This document shows positions 16,715-26,095 of a stretch of DNA of 45,977 bases, in pieces. The notes beneath the pieces were generated by a model. It searched no databases, was not told where the DNA came from, and saw only the letters and a program-made list of their open reading frames with translations. The DNA comes from Actinomycetota bacterium (GTDB taxonomy: Bacteria; Actinomycetota; Aquicultoria; UBA3085; Oleimmundimicrobiaceae). Each line of letters opens with the position of its first letter. Position 1 is the first letter of the stretch. Both the position numbers and the translations under genes were made by a program. The stretch spans positions 1-45,977 of the forward strand of contig JASEGU010000007.1 in assembly GCA_030017835.1 (NCBI GenBank), given 5' to 3'.

Positions 16715-16832
16715 CTCCGACTCATCTCCTCCTACTGGGAGGACTGAGCGATAGGGTGTAGGAAGCAATTTCTATGCCTGCCTGTTAACTTGCAAAGGAG
16801 GTCCTTGGCAAATTGCCATGGGCCTCCTTTTT
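16715..16832 (+). ncRNA. Structured leader upstream of fdhA, possible Moco/tungsten-cofactor riboswitch
   Basis: The rex-fdhA gap (16592-16953) carries a leader able to form CTCA-CCTCC-loop-GGAGG-TGAG (16721-16748) and further pairings such as GCAA/TTGC. A strong terminator hairpin follows. Local words such as CTGGGAGGACTGA, AGGGTG and TGCAAAGGAGGTCCTTGGC resemble the conserved core of the E. coli moaA-leader Moco RNA as I remember it, but I cannot run a covariance search. CCTCC at 16728-16732 could alternatively pair with GGAGG at 16797-16801 of the terminator, giving an antiterminator. A leader that senses the cofactor would make sense before a molybdopterin enzyme. Confidence 0.4.
16794..16832 (+). 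terminator. Strong intrinsic terminator between rex and fdhA
   Basis: AAAGGAGGTCC-T-TGGCA, loop AAT, TGCCA-T-GGGCCTCCTTT form an 11+5 bp stem with one T-T mismatch, followed by a T-rich run. It lies 120 nt before fdhA and inside the candidate leader, so it may work as an attenuator as well as ending rex transcription. Confidence 0.85.
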
Positions 16833-16953
16833 ATTGGTCTTTTTTGAAGATCTCATAACTCAGCTTTGACGGTGGGAAGAAAGGAGGGGGGGATATCTCT
16901 TACCGGTTTCTTTGGTTTAGGGATGCGAAAAATTTTGGGATTGATTTGAGAGT

Positions 16954-19900
16954 GTGGGAACGTTTGAGAAGGGAGTGATTTTACGCGTGAGGTTGACACG
17001 AAGAAGCTTTCTAAAACTTACTGGTTCATCGGTGGCTACAGCCACTCTGGTGGAGTTCGGCTTCGATATGGCGGCTGCCGCCGCCGAAGCCGAACAGCTC
17101 AGAACGACTGGGGCCAATATGGCCCATACCATTTGTCCTTATTGCTCCTGTGGTTGCGGGGCCATCGTCTACTCCGATGAGAAGGGGCATCCGCTTGCCA
17201 TAATCGGCGATCCCGATCATCCGACCAACCAAGGCAGCCTCTGCCCCAAAGGAGCCTCGATGTTTCAGGTAGCCGCCGATACCGCCGGCAAGAGAAACAG
17301 AGGTGTGCTCTATCGCAAGCCGGGCGGCCGCGACTGGGAGGAGAGGACTTGGGATGAGGCGATCAAGACCATAGCGAAGAAGATCAAAGAGACTAGAGAC
17401 AAGCACTTCATCGAGAAAGATGCTGACGGGAATCTGGTCAATCGTCTTGAGAAGATGGCCGCCCTGGGCGGCGCCGCCGTGAACAACGAGGAATGCTATC
17501 TCTGGGTCAAGGCGATGAGAGTGCTTGGCCTGGTATATATCGATCACCAGGCTCGTATATGACACTCCTCTACGGTGGCAGGTTTGTCACCGACGTTTGG
17601 CAGGGGTTGCATGACCAACCATTGGATAGATCTCAAGAACAGCGATTCGGTCATGATTATGGGCGGGAACGCGGCTGAGAATCACCCGATGTCTTTCAAG
17701 TGGGTCACCAAGGCGATGGAAGAAAGAGGGGCGAAACTCATAGTGGTCGACCCCAGGTTCACCCGGTCCGCGGCCAAAGCGGACATATACGCGCCCATTC
17801 GCCCGGGCAGCGACATAGCCTTCATCTTGGGCATGATCAATTATGCCCTCGAGAACGGCAAATATCACGAAGAGTACGTGAAACACTATACCAACGCTAG
17901 CTGCATAATCAAACCCGATTTCAAGTTGCCCGGTGATTTGGACGGCCTCTTCAGCGGCTTTGATGCGTCAAAAAAGGTCTACGACGAAGCGTCTTGGGGA
18001 TATCTGACCGAAGAGCTCTACGATGAGAAGGCGCCCGAAGGCAAGGTCAACGCGCCAAAAAGGGATATGAGCCTGTCCGACCCGAGCTGCGTCTTCCAGC
18101 TTCTTAAAAAGCATGCGGCCCGCTACAGCCCCGAGATGGTCGAGAAGGTCTGCGGGACGCCGAAGGAGAAGTTCCTTGAAGTCTGTGCGGCCTTTACCGA
18201 GACCGCCGATCCCAAAAAAGCCGGCACCATCCTCTATGCCATGGGCTGGACCCAGCATACGGTCGGTACGGAGAATATCCGCGCCTTCGCCATGCTCCAG
18301 CTCCTTCTGGGCAATATCGGACGGCCGGGTGGCGGAGTGAACGCCTTGAGGGGCGAGCCCAACGTTCAGGGCTCGACCGATCATGCTTTGCTCTTCGATA
18401 TCTTGCCGGCCTACTTGGCAGTTCCAAAGGCCGGGGATACCTTCCGGGCTTACGCCGATACTTTTACGGTAGATCGGGCGGTAAAAAATGTCATCCCCGG
18501 CTCCATCTCCTGGTGGAGAAACGGCGAGAAGTATATAGTCTCCCTCCTTAAAGAGTGGTGGGGAGATGCGGCGAGCCCAGAGAGCGACTTTTGCTTTGAC
18601 TGGCTACCCAAGATCGGCAAAGGCTTCATGGGCGGCGGCTACTCCCACATAGCCATGTTTGAGGCGATGTATGCCGGCGAGATCAAGGGGCTTCTCTGCA
18701 TGGGGCAGAATCCGGCCGTAAGCGGCCCCAATTCCAACATTGAGCGGGCTGCCTTGGATAAGCTGGATTTTATGGTCGACATCAACCTCTTTGAGACCGA
18801 GACGAACAGCTTTTGGAAGCGGCCGGGGGCAAATCCCAAAGAGATCCAGACGGAGGTCTGGAGGTTGCCGGCTGCCGATTCAGTCGAAAAGGCGGGCTCA
18901 ATCAGCAATTCGGGCCGCTGGATCCAATGGCGCGAGAAGTGCGCTGAGCCCCTGGGTGACTGCAAGAGCGATCTTGAGATCGTCGACCTGATCGTAAAAG
19001 AGGTCAAAAAACTCTATGCTGAGGAGGGCGGCAAGGCCGCCGAGATAATAACCGGTCTCAATTGGGACTATTCCAGCCCGCAGGGCGAGGTCGATGTGGT
19101 CGAGGTGGCGAAGGCTTGCAACGGCTATACTTGGCCCGATAGGACCAAACTGGTCAAAAACTTTACCGCCCTGGCGGCCGACGGTACGACCGCCTGCGGC
19201 AACTGGCTCTTCTCGGGGACCTTTGCGCCTGACGGAAAAAATCTCATGGCCAGAAGAACTCCTGAGGCGGAGGGCATCGGAAACAATCTCGAGTGGGCGT
19301 TCGCTTGGCCGGTGAACAGGCGGATCGTCTATAACCGTGCCTCTTGCGACCTGGACGGACGGCCCTGGAATCCGGATCTTCCCGAGGTCTGGTGGGATGG
19401 CAGCGCCATCGATAAAGAGACGGGCAAGCCAGGCCTCTGGGTCGGCAATGATATTCCCGACTTCGCCAAGACGAAAGCGCCAAGCGCCCTTGGCGGGGAT
19501 CTGCCGGCTATCATGATGAACGAGGGCTTATTCAAACTCTTTGCTTCCCGCAAGGAAGGTCCCTTCCCAGAGCACTACGAACCGCTTGAGAGCCCGGTTC
19601 AAAATGGCATGTCGAAGCAGCAGATCAATCCGGTCATCAAGCTCTGGCATGAAGTCAACAAGGATAACAAGGTAGGCACCGCTTCCGATTACCCCATCAT
19701 AGCCACCACTTACCGCCTCACCGAACACTGGCAAAGCGGCATCATGACCAGAAACCAACCGTGGCTGAACGACTTGGTGCCGGGGATGTTCGTCGAGATC
19801 AGCAAGGAACTTGCCGAAGAGAAGGGGATAAGATCCGGCGATACGGTCGAGGTGGTTAGCGCGCGTGGTTCGGTCCAAGCCTCGGCCATGATCACCGGGC

Positions 19901-20100
19901 GGATAAAGCCGTATACGATTGATGGCAAACTGATCCACTTGGTGGGACTGCCCTGGTGTTTCGGCTATAGCGGACTCTCAACCGGCGGCCCCAAAAGGAT
20001 TGACTACGGCGCCAACCAGCTCACTTCCCATGTGGGTGACGCTAATACCATGATCCCCGAGTACAAGGCGTTTCTGGTTGACGTAAGGAAGGTGAGTTAA
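16954..20100 (+). CDS. fdhA: Formate dehydrogenase catalytic subunit, selenocysteine, Tat-exported (FdnG/FdoG type)
   Basis: This subunit oxidises formate to CO2 at a bis-MGD molybdenum or tungsten centre. Two adjacent ORFs form one protein of about 1048 residues if TGA 17560-17562 is selenocysteine (Sec203), giving the canonical HQARI-U-HSSTVAGL active site. The N-terminus is a Tat signal (LTRRSFLKLTG), the [4Fe-4S] motif CPYCSCGCG lies near 61-69 and LCPKG near 97, and the pterin-binding C-terminal domain runs to the end. Size and layout match N-type, outward-facing enzymes. The start is uncertain: GTG 16954 is the longest, and GTG 16987 gives a compact MRLTRRSFLKL. The gene is followed at once by fdhB. 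Neighbouring tupABC makes tungsten the likelier metal, by inference. Confidence 0.97.
17560..17592 (+). promoter_or_regulatory. Selenocysteine codon and SECIS hairpin of formate dehydrogenase
   Basis: After TGA 17560-17562 comes CGGTGGC (17573-17579), loop AGGTTT, GTCACCG (17586-17592), a 7-bp stem with one G-U pair. The loop closely resembles the AGGUCU loop of E. coli fdhF SECIS. Confidence 0.85.
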
Positions 20101-20934
20101 ATGGCCAAAGCGATACTTTACGATGCCTCAAGATGTACAGCCTGCCGCGCCTGTTATGTCGCCTGTAAGCAGTGGAATGTCTTGGCGGCCGCCGGGGTCA
20201 AGGAGATCGGCGGCGATTATAACGCCTTGACCCTGGATGGCACGACCTGGAATCTGATAGACTTCGTCGAGAAGAATGAGCCGGAGGGGTTTAAGTGGCT
20301 CTTCATAAGCCAGAGGTGTATGCATTGTGCCAAGCCGAGCTGTGTAAATGTCTGCGCCGCCAATGCCATCAAGAAGGATGAGGAGACCGGATTCGTCCTG
20401 ATAGACCAAGATCGCTGTATCGGCTGCAAGAATTGTCATTATGCCTGCCCTTTCTGGGGAGGGGTCCCTCGCATCAGAGAGAGGCTCTCCAAAGAAGAGG
20501 TCGATTGGCTGGGAGCGGATAAGATCATCCCCGGAGGCCGCCGGGCCGGGGTGACCTACAAATGCCGTGGCTGCGTTGACCGGGTCAAGAACGGTCTCGA
20601 GCCGGCTTGCGTTACCACCTGTCCCACCGATGCGCTCCAATTCGGAGAAAGAGAGGAGATACTCTCGATCGCCGCCGGGCGAGTTGAGTTCCTTAAAGAT
20701 CGGGGAGAGACCAAAGCTCAAATATACAGCCCGGAGGGAGTCGGCGGGACGGGAACGATCTATCTTATACTCGATGACCCCAAGGTCTACGGTCTTCCCG
20801 AAGCGCCCAAGATCTCAACATCCGACATGCTGACCAAGTGGTTAACAGGCTTGGTTACGGCCGGAATATTTGGCATCGTTCCCTTGTGGGCGATATTTAG
20901 GACAGCTCAGCCACAAGAGAAGGAGGAGAGCTAA
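20101..20934 (+). CDS. fdhB: Formate dehydrogenase iron-sulfur subunit
   Basis: This 277-residue ferredoxin-type subunit passes electrons from FdhA to the membrane subunit. Four cysteine groups are visible: CTACRACYVACK, CMHCAKPSCVNVC, CIGCKNCHYACPF, and CRGCVDRV with CVTTCP, enough for four [4Fe-4S] clusters. The C-terminus has a single hydrophobic helix (about 244-262, GLVTAGIFGIVPLWAIF) that anchors it to the membrane. There is no signal of its own, so it presumably rides the FdhA Tat signal. It begins immediately after the fdhA stop and its last base overlaps the NrfD start (TAATG). Confidence 0.95.
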   Translation: MAKAILYDASRCTACRACYVACKQWNVLAAAGVKEIGGDYNALTLDGTTWNLIDFVEKNEPEGFKWLFISQRCMHCAKPSCVNVCAANAIKKDEETGFVLIDQDRCIGCKNCHYACPFWGGVPRIRERLSKEEVDWLGADKIIPGGRRAGVTYKCRGCVDRVKNGLEPACVTTCPTDALQFGEREEILSIAAGRVEFLKDRGETKAQIYSPEGVGGTGTIYLILDDPKVYGLPEAPKISTSDMLTKWLTGLVTAGIFGIVPLWAIFRTAQPQEKEES

Positions 20935-21815
20935 TGGAAATGGCACCTACCTATTATTGGAACTGGTTGTTGGCTTTGGAGATGTTCTCGGGAGGCATGG
21001 CCGGGGCCGCCTTCTTCATTGGAGCCATGGCCGAATTCTTCGGCCATGGCCGGCTTAGGAGGATAACCGAGCTTGGCTCGGAGATGGTCCTGCCCTTGAC
21101 GGCCCTCTCGTTTTTGGCCCTTCTGCTCGATCTCCCGCTTCAGAGAGTCTTTTTCTTCTGGCGCTTTCTGATCTTTAAGCCGATCTCCTCGATGAGCCAA
21201 GGGGTCTGGCTGCTCATCTCCTTCACCCTGGTTGCCGGAGTTATAGTTCCGGCTATCCTCTTGGCTGGGGGCAGCCCGGTCTTCCTTTATTTAAAAAAGA
21301 GGGAAGAATTGGGAAGGTCACTCTCGTTCCTTCAAGGGAAAGAGGGCTTAAGGAAGTTTCTCTCGTTCATAGGCATGCTCCTTGGGGTCGGAGTCATGGG
21401 ATACTCCGGGGTGGTCTTGGCCGACAAGTCTGTCCCCCTCTGGAGCGCCAGCATATTTCTCCCCGCCACTTGGGTGGCTGCCTCCTTCACCAGCGGGCTT
21501 GCGGCCATAAGGCTCATCTTGATCCTGCGGGGTGAGCGGGGCGAAGCGGCCGAGATTGCCGTCTCTAAAGCTCTTAAGATTTCGATATTCGGCATGGCCG
21601 CCGCTATCGTCGTATTTCTGGTGGCTTCAGGCAGTCATGCCGGCGCTCTTCTGTGGAGCGGTTGGGCCATACTCTTTTGGATAGGGGTGGTCGGTGTCGG
21701 AATCGTGGCGCCGGTATTCTTGGAAGCTACCAGAAAAGAGAAGGAACTCACTTCGACCATACTCGTCTTGATCGGGGTATTTTTCTACCGCTTGGTCATC
21801 CTCTATGGAGGATAG
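20934..21815 (+). CDS. NrfD/PsrC-family membrane subunit of formate dehydrogenase
   Basis: This 293-residue integral membrane protein has about eight hydrophobic helices and opens with PTYYWNWLLALEMFSGGMAG, typical of NrfD-type quinone-interacting subunits. It has no heme-binding histidine pattern like the cytochrome b FdnI, so electrons from FdhB probably reach menaquinone directly through an NrfD-type site. TAATG overlap with fdhB indicates coupled translation. After it, 21816-21952 holds two inverted repeats and no gene. Confidence 0.88.
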   Translation: MEMAPTYYWNWLLALEMFSGGMAGAAFFIGAMAEFFGHGRLRRITELGSEMVLPLTALSFLALLLDLPLQRVFFFWRFLIFKPISSMSQGVWLLISFTLVAGVIVPAILLAGGSPVFLYLKKREELGRSLSFLQGKEGLRKFLSFIGMLLGVGVMGYSGVVLADKSVPLWSASIFLPATWVAASFTSGLAAIRLILILRGERGEAAEIAVSKALKISIFGMAAAIVVFLVASGSHAGALLWSGWAILFWIGVVGVGIVAPVFLEATRKEKELTSTILVLIGVFFYRLVILYGG

Positions 21816-21909
21816 ACTTAAAAACGGCAGAAAGGGAGGCGAGACGATCGGCCTTGGATGAATGGAGCAGCCGGTTTGTGATGTTCTAAAATTTGGAACA
21901 TAATTATCT

Positions 21910-21941
21910 ATCACATAAGGGGCCTTGGCCCCTTATGTGAT
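21910..21941 (+). terminator. Perfect 15-bp inverted repeat just before fdhE
   Basis: ATCACATAAGGGGCC, TT, GGCCCCTTATGTGAT form a perfect 15-bp stem ending 7 nt before the GGAGG of fdhE. No T-run follows, so it may be an mRNA processing or stability element rather than a true terminator. A smaller ATGTTC/GAACAT repeat lies at 21881-21901. Confidence 0.6.
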
Positions 21942-21952
21942 TCGGATAGGAG

Positions 21953-22867
21953 GTGCCGATAATTCTTAAGCTCGACCAGAAGACTCCGTCAAAGACGGAT
22001 ATCAAGGAAGAGATAGATCGCTACAAGGAGAGCCTTTCGACCCCGCAGGGGATGCTCGACCTCTTTGGGTCGATCTTTGAGTTGCAGTCGGAATATTTGG
22101 AGAGGATCGATCCCTTGAGGCCCGAGCTATCAGAGGAGGAGATAAACGCCTCCTTGAAGCGGGGGGAGCCCTTGCTTCCGACGGCGCCAAGGGGGGAGGT
22201 CCCGCCGGTCTTGTTCAAAGAGATGCTCGCCCGGTTAGCCCTTATCATCGATGAGAGAATCCCCAGGAAGATTGCCGGTCTGGGCAGGCTCATGGGCGGC
22301 AGCGGATTGGGAATCGAAGAGGTCGGCCCGTTCGTTGAGAAATTTGAAGCCGGTGACGATCGTTTCTTTGAGCAGTTGGCCAGAGAGTGGGAGATAGAGA
22401 AGTCTGTCATTCTCTTCATGGCCACGCAACTCTTAAATCCATTCTATGATGCCTCTTCCCAAGGTCTAAGACCGAAGATCAACCACCATAACTGGGGCAG
22501 AGAGATTTGTCCGGTCTGCGGCGGCAAGCCCTTTATCGCGAAATTGAGAAGAGAGGATGGACTCAAGATCTTATGCTGTGATGCCTGCAATACGCAGTGG
22601 TGGATTCAGCGGATCCACTGTGCTCACTGCGGCAATACCGAGAGCCGGGGGTTTACCCTATTCTCCATTGAAGAAGACCAAGCTCATCAGCTCGAAGTCT
22701 GCAACGAGTGCAAGAGGTATATCAAATTGGTGGGTGAAGGGATGGCCGAGCGCCAACCAATCCCAAGGGTGGAAGATGTTGCCACCATTAAACTCGACAT
22801 GATCGCCAAAAAGAAGGGGTACCTGCCGCTAGTCCAAATGCCGGCCGGTCAGAGCCGGTTGATATGA
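21953..22867 (+). CDS. fdhE: Formate dehydrogenase accessory protein FdhE
   Basis: FdhE is a rubredoxin-like, metal-binding cytoplasmic protein needed to mature Tat-exported formate dehydrogenases. The 304-residue protein has an alpha-helical N-terminal half. The C-terminal half has paired cysteines: CPVCGG, CCDAC, CAHC and CNEC. The start is odd. The in-frame GTG at 21953 overlaps the GGAGG ribosome site (21949-21953), whereas ATA 21959 and ATT 21962 lie 5 and 8 nt after it. It overlaps mobA by 4 nt and opens an fdhE-mobA-mobB accessory operon. Confidence 0.92.
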   Translation: MPIILKLDQKTPSKTDIKEEIDRYKESLSTPQGMLDLFGSIFELQSEYLERIDPLRPELSEEEINASLKRGEPLLPTAPRGEVPPVLFKEMLARLALIIDERIPRKIAGLGRLMGGSGLGIEEVGPFVEKFEAGDDRFFEQLAREWEIEKSVILFMATQLLNPFYDASSQGLRPKINHHNWGREICPVCGGKPFIAKLRREDGLKILCCDACNTQWWIQRIHCAHCGNTESRGFTLFSIEEDQAHQLEVCNECKRYIKLVGEGMAERQPIPRVEDVATIKLDMIAKKKGYLPLVQMPAGQSRLI

Positions 22868-23478
22868 TGAAGGATGTTGCATCGATCATCCTTACCGGCG
22901 GCAAGAGCAAGAGGATGGGAAGCGACAAGTGCGCCCTTAAGCTCTCCGATAAGAGCATCCTTGCCGAGCTGATCGATCTTGCCGGGCCCATTTCGAGCGA
23001 GATCATCCTAGCCGGCGGCCAATTCGAAAAGTTAGCCGCCTATGAGGTCAAAACCGTTCAGGACGAGGCGGCCGGTCTCGGCCCCCTTTCAGGGATTCTG
23101 GCCGGTCTCAAGGGTTCAAACTCAGAACATAATCTGGTCGTATCCTGCGACATGCCCTTCGTTAACAGAGATTTGATAAAAGAGATGATCGGGCGGGCGG
23201 CCGGAAACGATGTGGTCGTCTGCGAATCGCCCAATGGCCTAGAGCCCCTCTGCGCTCTCTACTCCAAGGCCTGTATTCCTCATATCGAAGCGGCCTTGGC
23301 TAAGGGTGAGAGGAAGGTCATCTCCTTCTTTGGTGAGGTCAGAGTCGAAGTCATCGCCCAAGGTGAGGTGGCCAAGATAGATCCCGATTTCTTGACCTTC
23401 TTCAACATCAATACCCCGCTCGATTTCGAGCGGGCCAGGGAGATAAGAGAGATGAAGCTTACGGGAGAGATAGAATGA
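22864..23478 (+). CDS. mobA: Molybdenum cofactor guanylyltransferase MobA
   Basis: MobA attaches GMP to molybdopterin to make the MGD form used by formate dehydrogenase. The 204-residue nucleotidyltransferase has the N-terminal ILTGGKSKRMGSDK loop, VVSCDMPFV (metal-binding Asp near 98) and the C-terminal FFNINTPLDFERA motif. It overlaps fdhE and mobB by 4 nt each. Confidence 0.95.
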   Translation: MMKDVASIILTGGKSKRMGSDKCALKLSDKSILAELIDLAGPISSEIILAGGQFEKLAAYEVKTVQDEAAGLGPLSGILAGLKGSNSEHNLVVSCDMPFVNRDLIKEMIGRAAGNDVVVCESPNGLEPLCALYSKACIPHIEAALAKGERKVISFFGEVRVEVIAQGEVAKIDPDFLTFFNINTPLDFERAREIREMKLTGEIE

Positions 23479-23972
23479 AGCCCAAGGTGGTCATCGTCAT
23501 CGGAAAATCTAATAGCGGGAAGACGACGCTGATTGAGGGGCTCATTCCGGAGTTGACCAAGAAGGGATATAGGGTGGCCACGGTGAAAAGGGCGCGGCAC
23601 GGTTTTGAGATAGATAAACCGGGCAAGGACTCGCACAAACACGCAAGGGCGGGAGCGAGCGCGGTCCTTGTCGTCTCCGATGACCGCTTGGCCCTCATCA
23701 AAGAGCTTGAGGGCGAGCCGCCGCTTGGAGATCTGATCGAAGCTCATTTTGAAGCGTTCGACCTGGTGATCGTCGAGGGCTTCAAGGAGGAGGGTTATTC
23801 CAAGATACTGGTTTTAAGGGGCCTTGAGGGCGAGGAAGAGTTCTTGAGACTTTCAAGTATCTTAGCTCTGGTCAGCGACGAGGCAAAGGATTTTGGAAGC
23901 AAGAGATTTAGAAGCAGCCAGGCTGTAGAGGTAGCAGCCTTCATCGAGAAAGAGATAATAGCAGCTAAATAA
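23475..23972 (+). CDS. mobB: Molybdopterin-guanine dinucleotide adaptor MobB
   Basis: MobB is a GTP-binding helper of MobA. The 165-residue protein has a Walker A motif GKSNSGKTTL at about 10-19, followed by VKRARHGFEIDKPGKDS, the usual MobB histidine/aspartate segment, and LVIVEGFKEE (Walker B-like) near 97. It overlaps mobA by 4 nt. Confidence 0.95.
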   Translation: MKPKVVIVIGKSNSGKTTLIEGLIPELTKKGYRVATVKRARHGFEIDKPGKDSHKHARAGASAVLVVSDDRLALIKELEGEPPLGDLIEAHFEAFDLVIVEGFKEEGYSKILVLRGLEGEEEFLRLSSILALVSDEAKDFGSKRFRSSQAVEVAAFIEKEIIAAK

Positions 23973-24050
23973 GGGTAAATCCCTTTGACAGCCCTTTGCG
24001 CTTTGTGCTATATATACAGAGTCTTTTTGAAAAATTGGGAGGAAATCTAA

Positions 24051-24260
24051 ATGACATTACTTGGTCTTATCGGCGGGCTTGGCATACCGGAACTTGTAAT
24101 AATCTTGGTCATAGTCTTGGTCATCTTCGGGCCAAAGAAACTTCCCGAGATCGGCAAGGCCCTTGGCTCGGGCATCCGCGAGCTCAAAAAGGGAGCCGAA
24201 GGCAAGGATGAAGAGACCGAGGTTAAGAAGGAAAACGCCGAGGGCGAAGAGAAGAAATAA
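24051..24260 (+). CDS. tatA: Sec-independent translocase subunit TatA
   Basis: TatA forms the membrane pore for folded, twin-arginine-tagged proteins. The 69-residue protein has a single N-terminal membrane helix ([20 protein letters not shown]), the [14 protein letters not shown] amphipathic helix and a charged tail. Both exported enzymes encoded here, formate dehydrogenase and hydrogenase, carry Tat signals. The ATG follows GGGAGGAAATCTAA. tatC is not in the window. Confidence 0.95.
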   Translation: MTLLGLIGGLGIPELVIILVIVLVIFGPKKLPEIGKALGSGIRELKKGAEGKDEETEVKKENAEGEEKK

Positions 24261-24300
24261 GGATTTATTATCCGGCAAATTTAACCGTTCAATCAAGAGA

Positions 24301-24332
24301 GATACCGCTTGGGTGCGGTATCTTGCGTTTTG
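24301..24332 (+). terminator. Intrinsic terminator after tatA
   Basis: GATACCGC (24301-24308), loop TTGGGT, GCGGTATC (24315-24322), then TTGCGTTTT. The remaining gap to tupA (to 24502) has AAAGGG/CCCTTT pairing potential and a TTGTAA half-site at 24377, but nothing I can name. Confidence 0.75.
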
Positions 24333-24502
24333 AGGGGTTTTTGTAGCTTTTCTATTTCACTTACTTAATATATATTTTGTAATCGGAAGGCGCCCAATCT
24401 CTAACTGACCAAAGGAAGGTTGGAATCAAAAAAATAAAGGGGGTTAGCAGGGCGATCCCTTTCCGAAATTTTTGGTGCCATAGTCAAAAAAGGGGTTTTT
24501 AG

Positions 24503-25357
24503 TTGAAGATTAACACGCCTTTTAAGAAGCCGATTTCGGCTGTTTTTGTAGCTCTACTGATGTTTAGTACGCTATTTGGCCTTATCGGTTGCTCGCCAAC
24601 CGCTAAAAAGACTGAGCCTAAAGGCGAAAAACTGATCTTGGCCACCACCACCAGTACCCAGGACAGCGGCCTCTTGGACGTTCTCATCCCAATGTTTGAA
24701 ACCGACTACGGCTATAAGGTCAAAGTGGTGGCCGTCGGATCCGGCGAAGCGATGCAATTGGGGAGCAACGGAAATGCCGACGTTCTGCTGGTCCACGCCC
24801 CTGCCGATGAGGAGACTTTCATGGAGAACGAGTTCGGCAAGGACCGTAAGGCCGTTATGCACAATGACTATGTCTTATTGGGCCCAGCACAAGATCCGGC
24901 TGGGATTAGGGGAATGAAGGTGGCCGACGCTTTTAAGACCATCATGGAGAAGAAGGCCGTCTTCGTCTCACGGGCCGATAATTCGGGCACCCACAAAAAG
25001 GAGCTTAAGATCTGGGGCGCCATGGAGCCCTTGTGGGATAACTATCTTGAGAGCGGTCAAGGCATGGGCGATAGCTTGACTTTGGCCAGCAACAAGGGCG
25101 CCTACATATTGGCCGACCGCGGCACCTATCTTGCCATGAAGGGTGCGCTTGAACTGGGCATTATGGTGGAGGGGGAGGATATCATGTTCAATCCTTACCA
25201 CGTTATTACAATCAACCCGGATGAGTTCGAAAAGGTCAACTATCAGGGGGCATCAGACTTCATGAATTTCATAACCCATGCAAAAACCCAGAAATTCATC
25301 GGCGAGTTCGGAGTGGATAAGTTCGGCCAGCCGCTCTTCTATCCGGATGCGGCTTAA
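24503..25357 (+). CDS. tupA: Tungstate ABC transporter substrate-binding lipoprotein TupA
   Basis: TupA captures extracellular tungstate (or molybdate). The 284-residue protein has a lipoprotein signal with lipobox LIGC (Cys30) and the ligand motif LATTTSTQDSGLLD (about 46-59), diagnostic of the TupA/WtpA-like clade rather than ModA. TTG 24503 follows AAAAAAGGGG. It is the first gene of tupABC and feeds metal to the Moa/Moe/Mob genes that follow. Confidence 0.95.
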   Translation: MKINTPFKKPISAVFVALLMFSTLFGLIGCSPTAKKTEPKGEKLILATTTSTQDSGLLDVLIPMFETDYGYKVKVVAVGSGEAMQLGSNGNADVLLVHAPADEETFMENEFGKDRKAVMHNDYVLLGPAQDPAGIRGMKVADAFKTIMEKKAVFVSRADNSGTHKKELKIWGAMEPLWDNYLESGQGMGDSLTLASNKGAYILADRGTYLAMKGALELGIMVEGEDIMFNPYHVITINPDEFEKVNYQGASDFMNFITHAKTQKFIGEFGVDKFGQPLFYPDAA

Positions 25358-25375
25358 GATTTAAAGAGAGGTTCG

Positions 25376-26095
25376 ATGGAACTTCTGATAGAGGGATTTA
25401 AAGAGGCTCTCCATATCCTCTTATCCTTGGATCCTCAAGTAATCGAGATAACCAAGCTGACCCTGAAGATCTCAGGGTCAGCTACCCTTTTTGCCCTCAT
25501 CATCGGCATACCCTTCGGTCTCTTTCTGGCCTTATACAGGTTTCCCGGCCGCCGGCTGATCGCCTCCCTGGTCAATACGGGCATGGGGCTTCCCCCGGTC
25601 GTGGTCGGTCTATTTTTGGCCCTCATCCTCTGGCGAAGCGGACCGCTCGGTTTTTTGGAGATCATGTATACTCCCCTTGCCATGGTGGCAGCCCAAGTCG
25701 TCATCGCCCTTCCTCTGGTCACCGGTTTTACCATGGCGGCCATCGGCGCCCTCGATCCCGATATCATTCTGCAGGCCAGAGCCCTTGGGGCCTCTAAAGG
25801 CCAGTCGCTTCTGGTCGTCCTGAAGGAGGCCCGCCTGGGAACCTTGGCCGCGGCCATGGCCGGCTTTGGCGGCATCATCTCCGAGATCGGCGCCGTTCTG
25901 ATGGTGGGGGGGAACATCAAGAATCAGACGCGCGTCCTTACGACGGCCATCGTTCTTGAGACCAGGATGGGCCGGTTCGAGGCGGCCATCGCCCTTTCGA
26001 TAATCCTGCTCGTTTTGAGCTTCTCCGTGAACTACGCCTTGACCGTCATCCAGCAGAGGGGGAGTGAGAATTGGCCGCGTCGCTTCTTAAAGTAG
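25376..26095 (+). CDS. tupB: Tungstate ABC transporter permease TupB
   Basis: This 239-residue membrane permease has about six helices and the EAA-type loop region DPDIILQARALGASKGQSLL, which contacts the ATPase. Homology is to TupB/ModB-type permeases. It overlaps the ATPase gene by 25 nt. Confidence 0.93.
   Translation: MELLIEGFKEALHILLSLDPQVIEITKLTLKISGSATLFALIIGIPFGLFLALYRFPGRRLIASLVNTGMGLPPVVVGLFLALILWRSGPLGFLEIMYTPLAMVAAQVVIALPLVTGFTMAAIGALDPDIILQARALGASKGQSLLVVLKEARLGTLAAAMAGFGGIISEIGAVLMVGGNIKNQTRVLTTAIVLETRMGRFEAAIALSIILLVLSFSVNYALTVIQQRGSENWPRRFLK

Noticed and set aside
17493-17678. Frameshift or nonsense mutation in formate dehydrogenase
   Set aside because: The TGA lies exactly at the conserved Sec position, with a SECIS-type hairpin, so it is a Sec codon and not damage.
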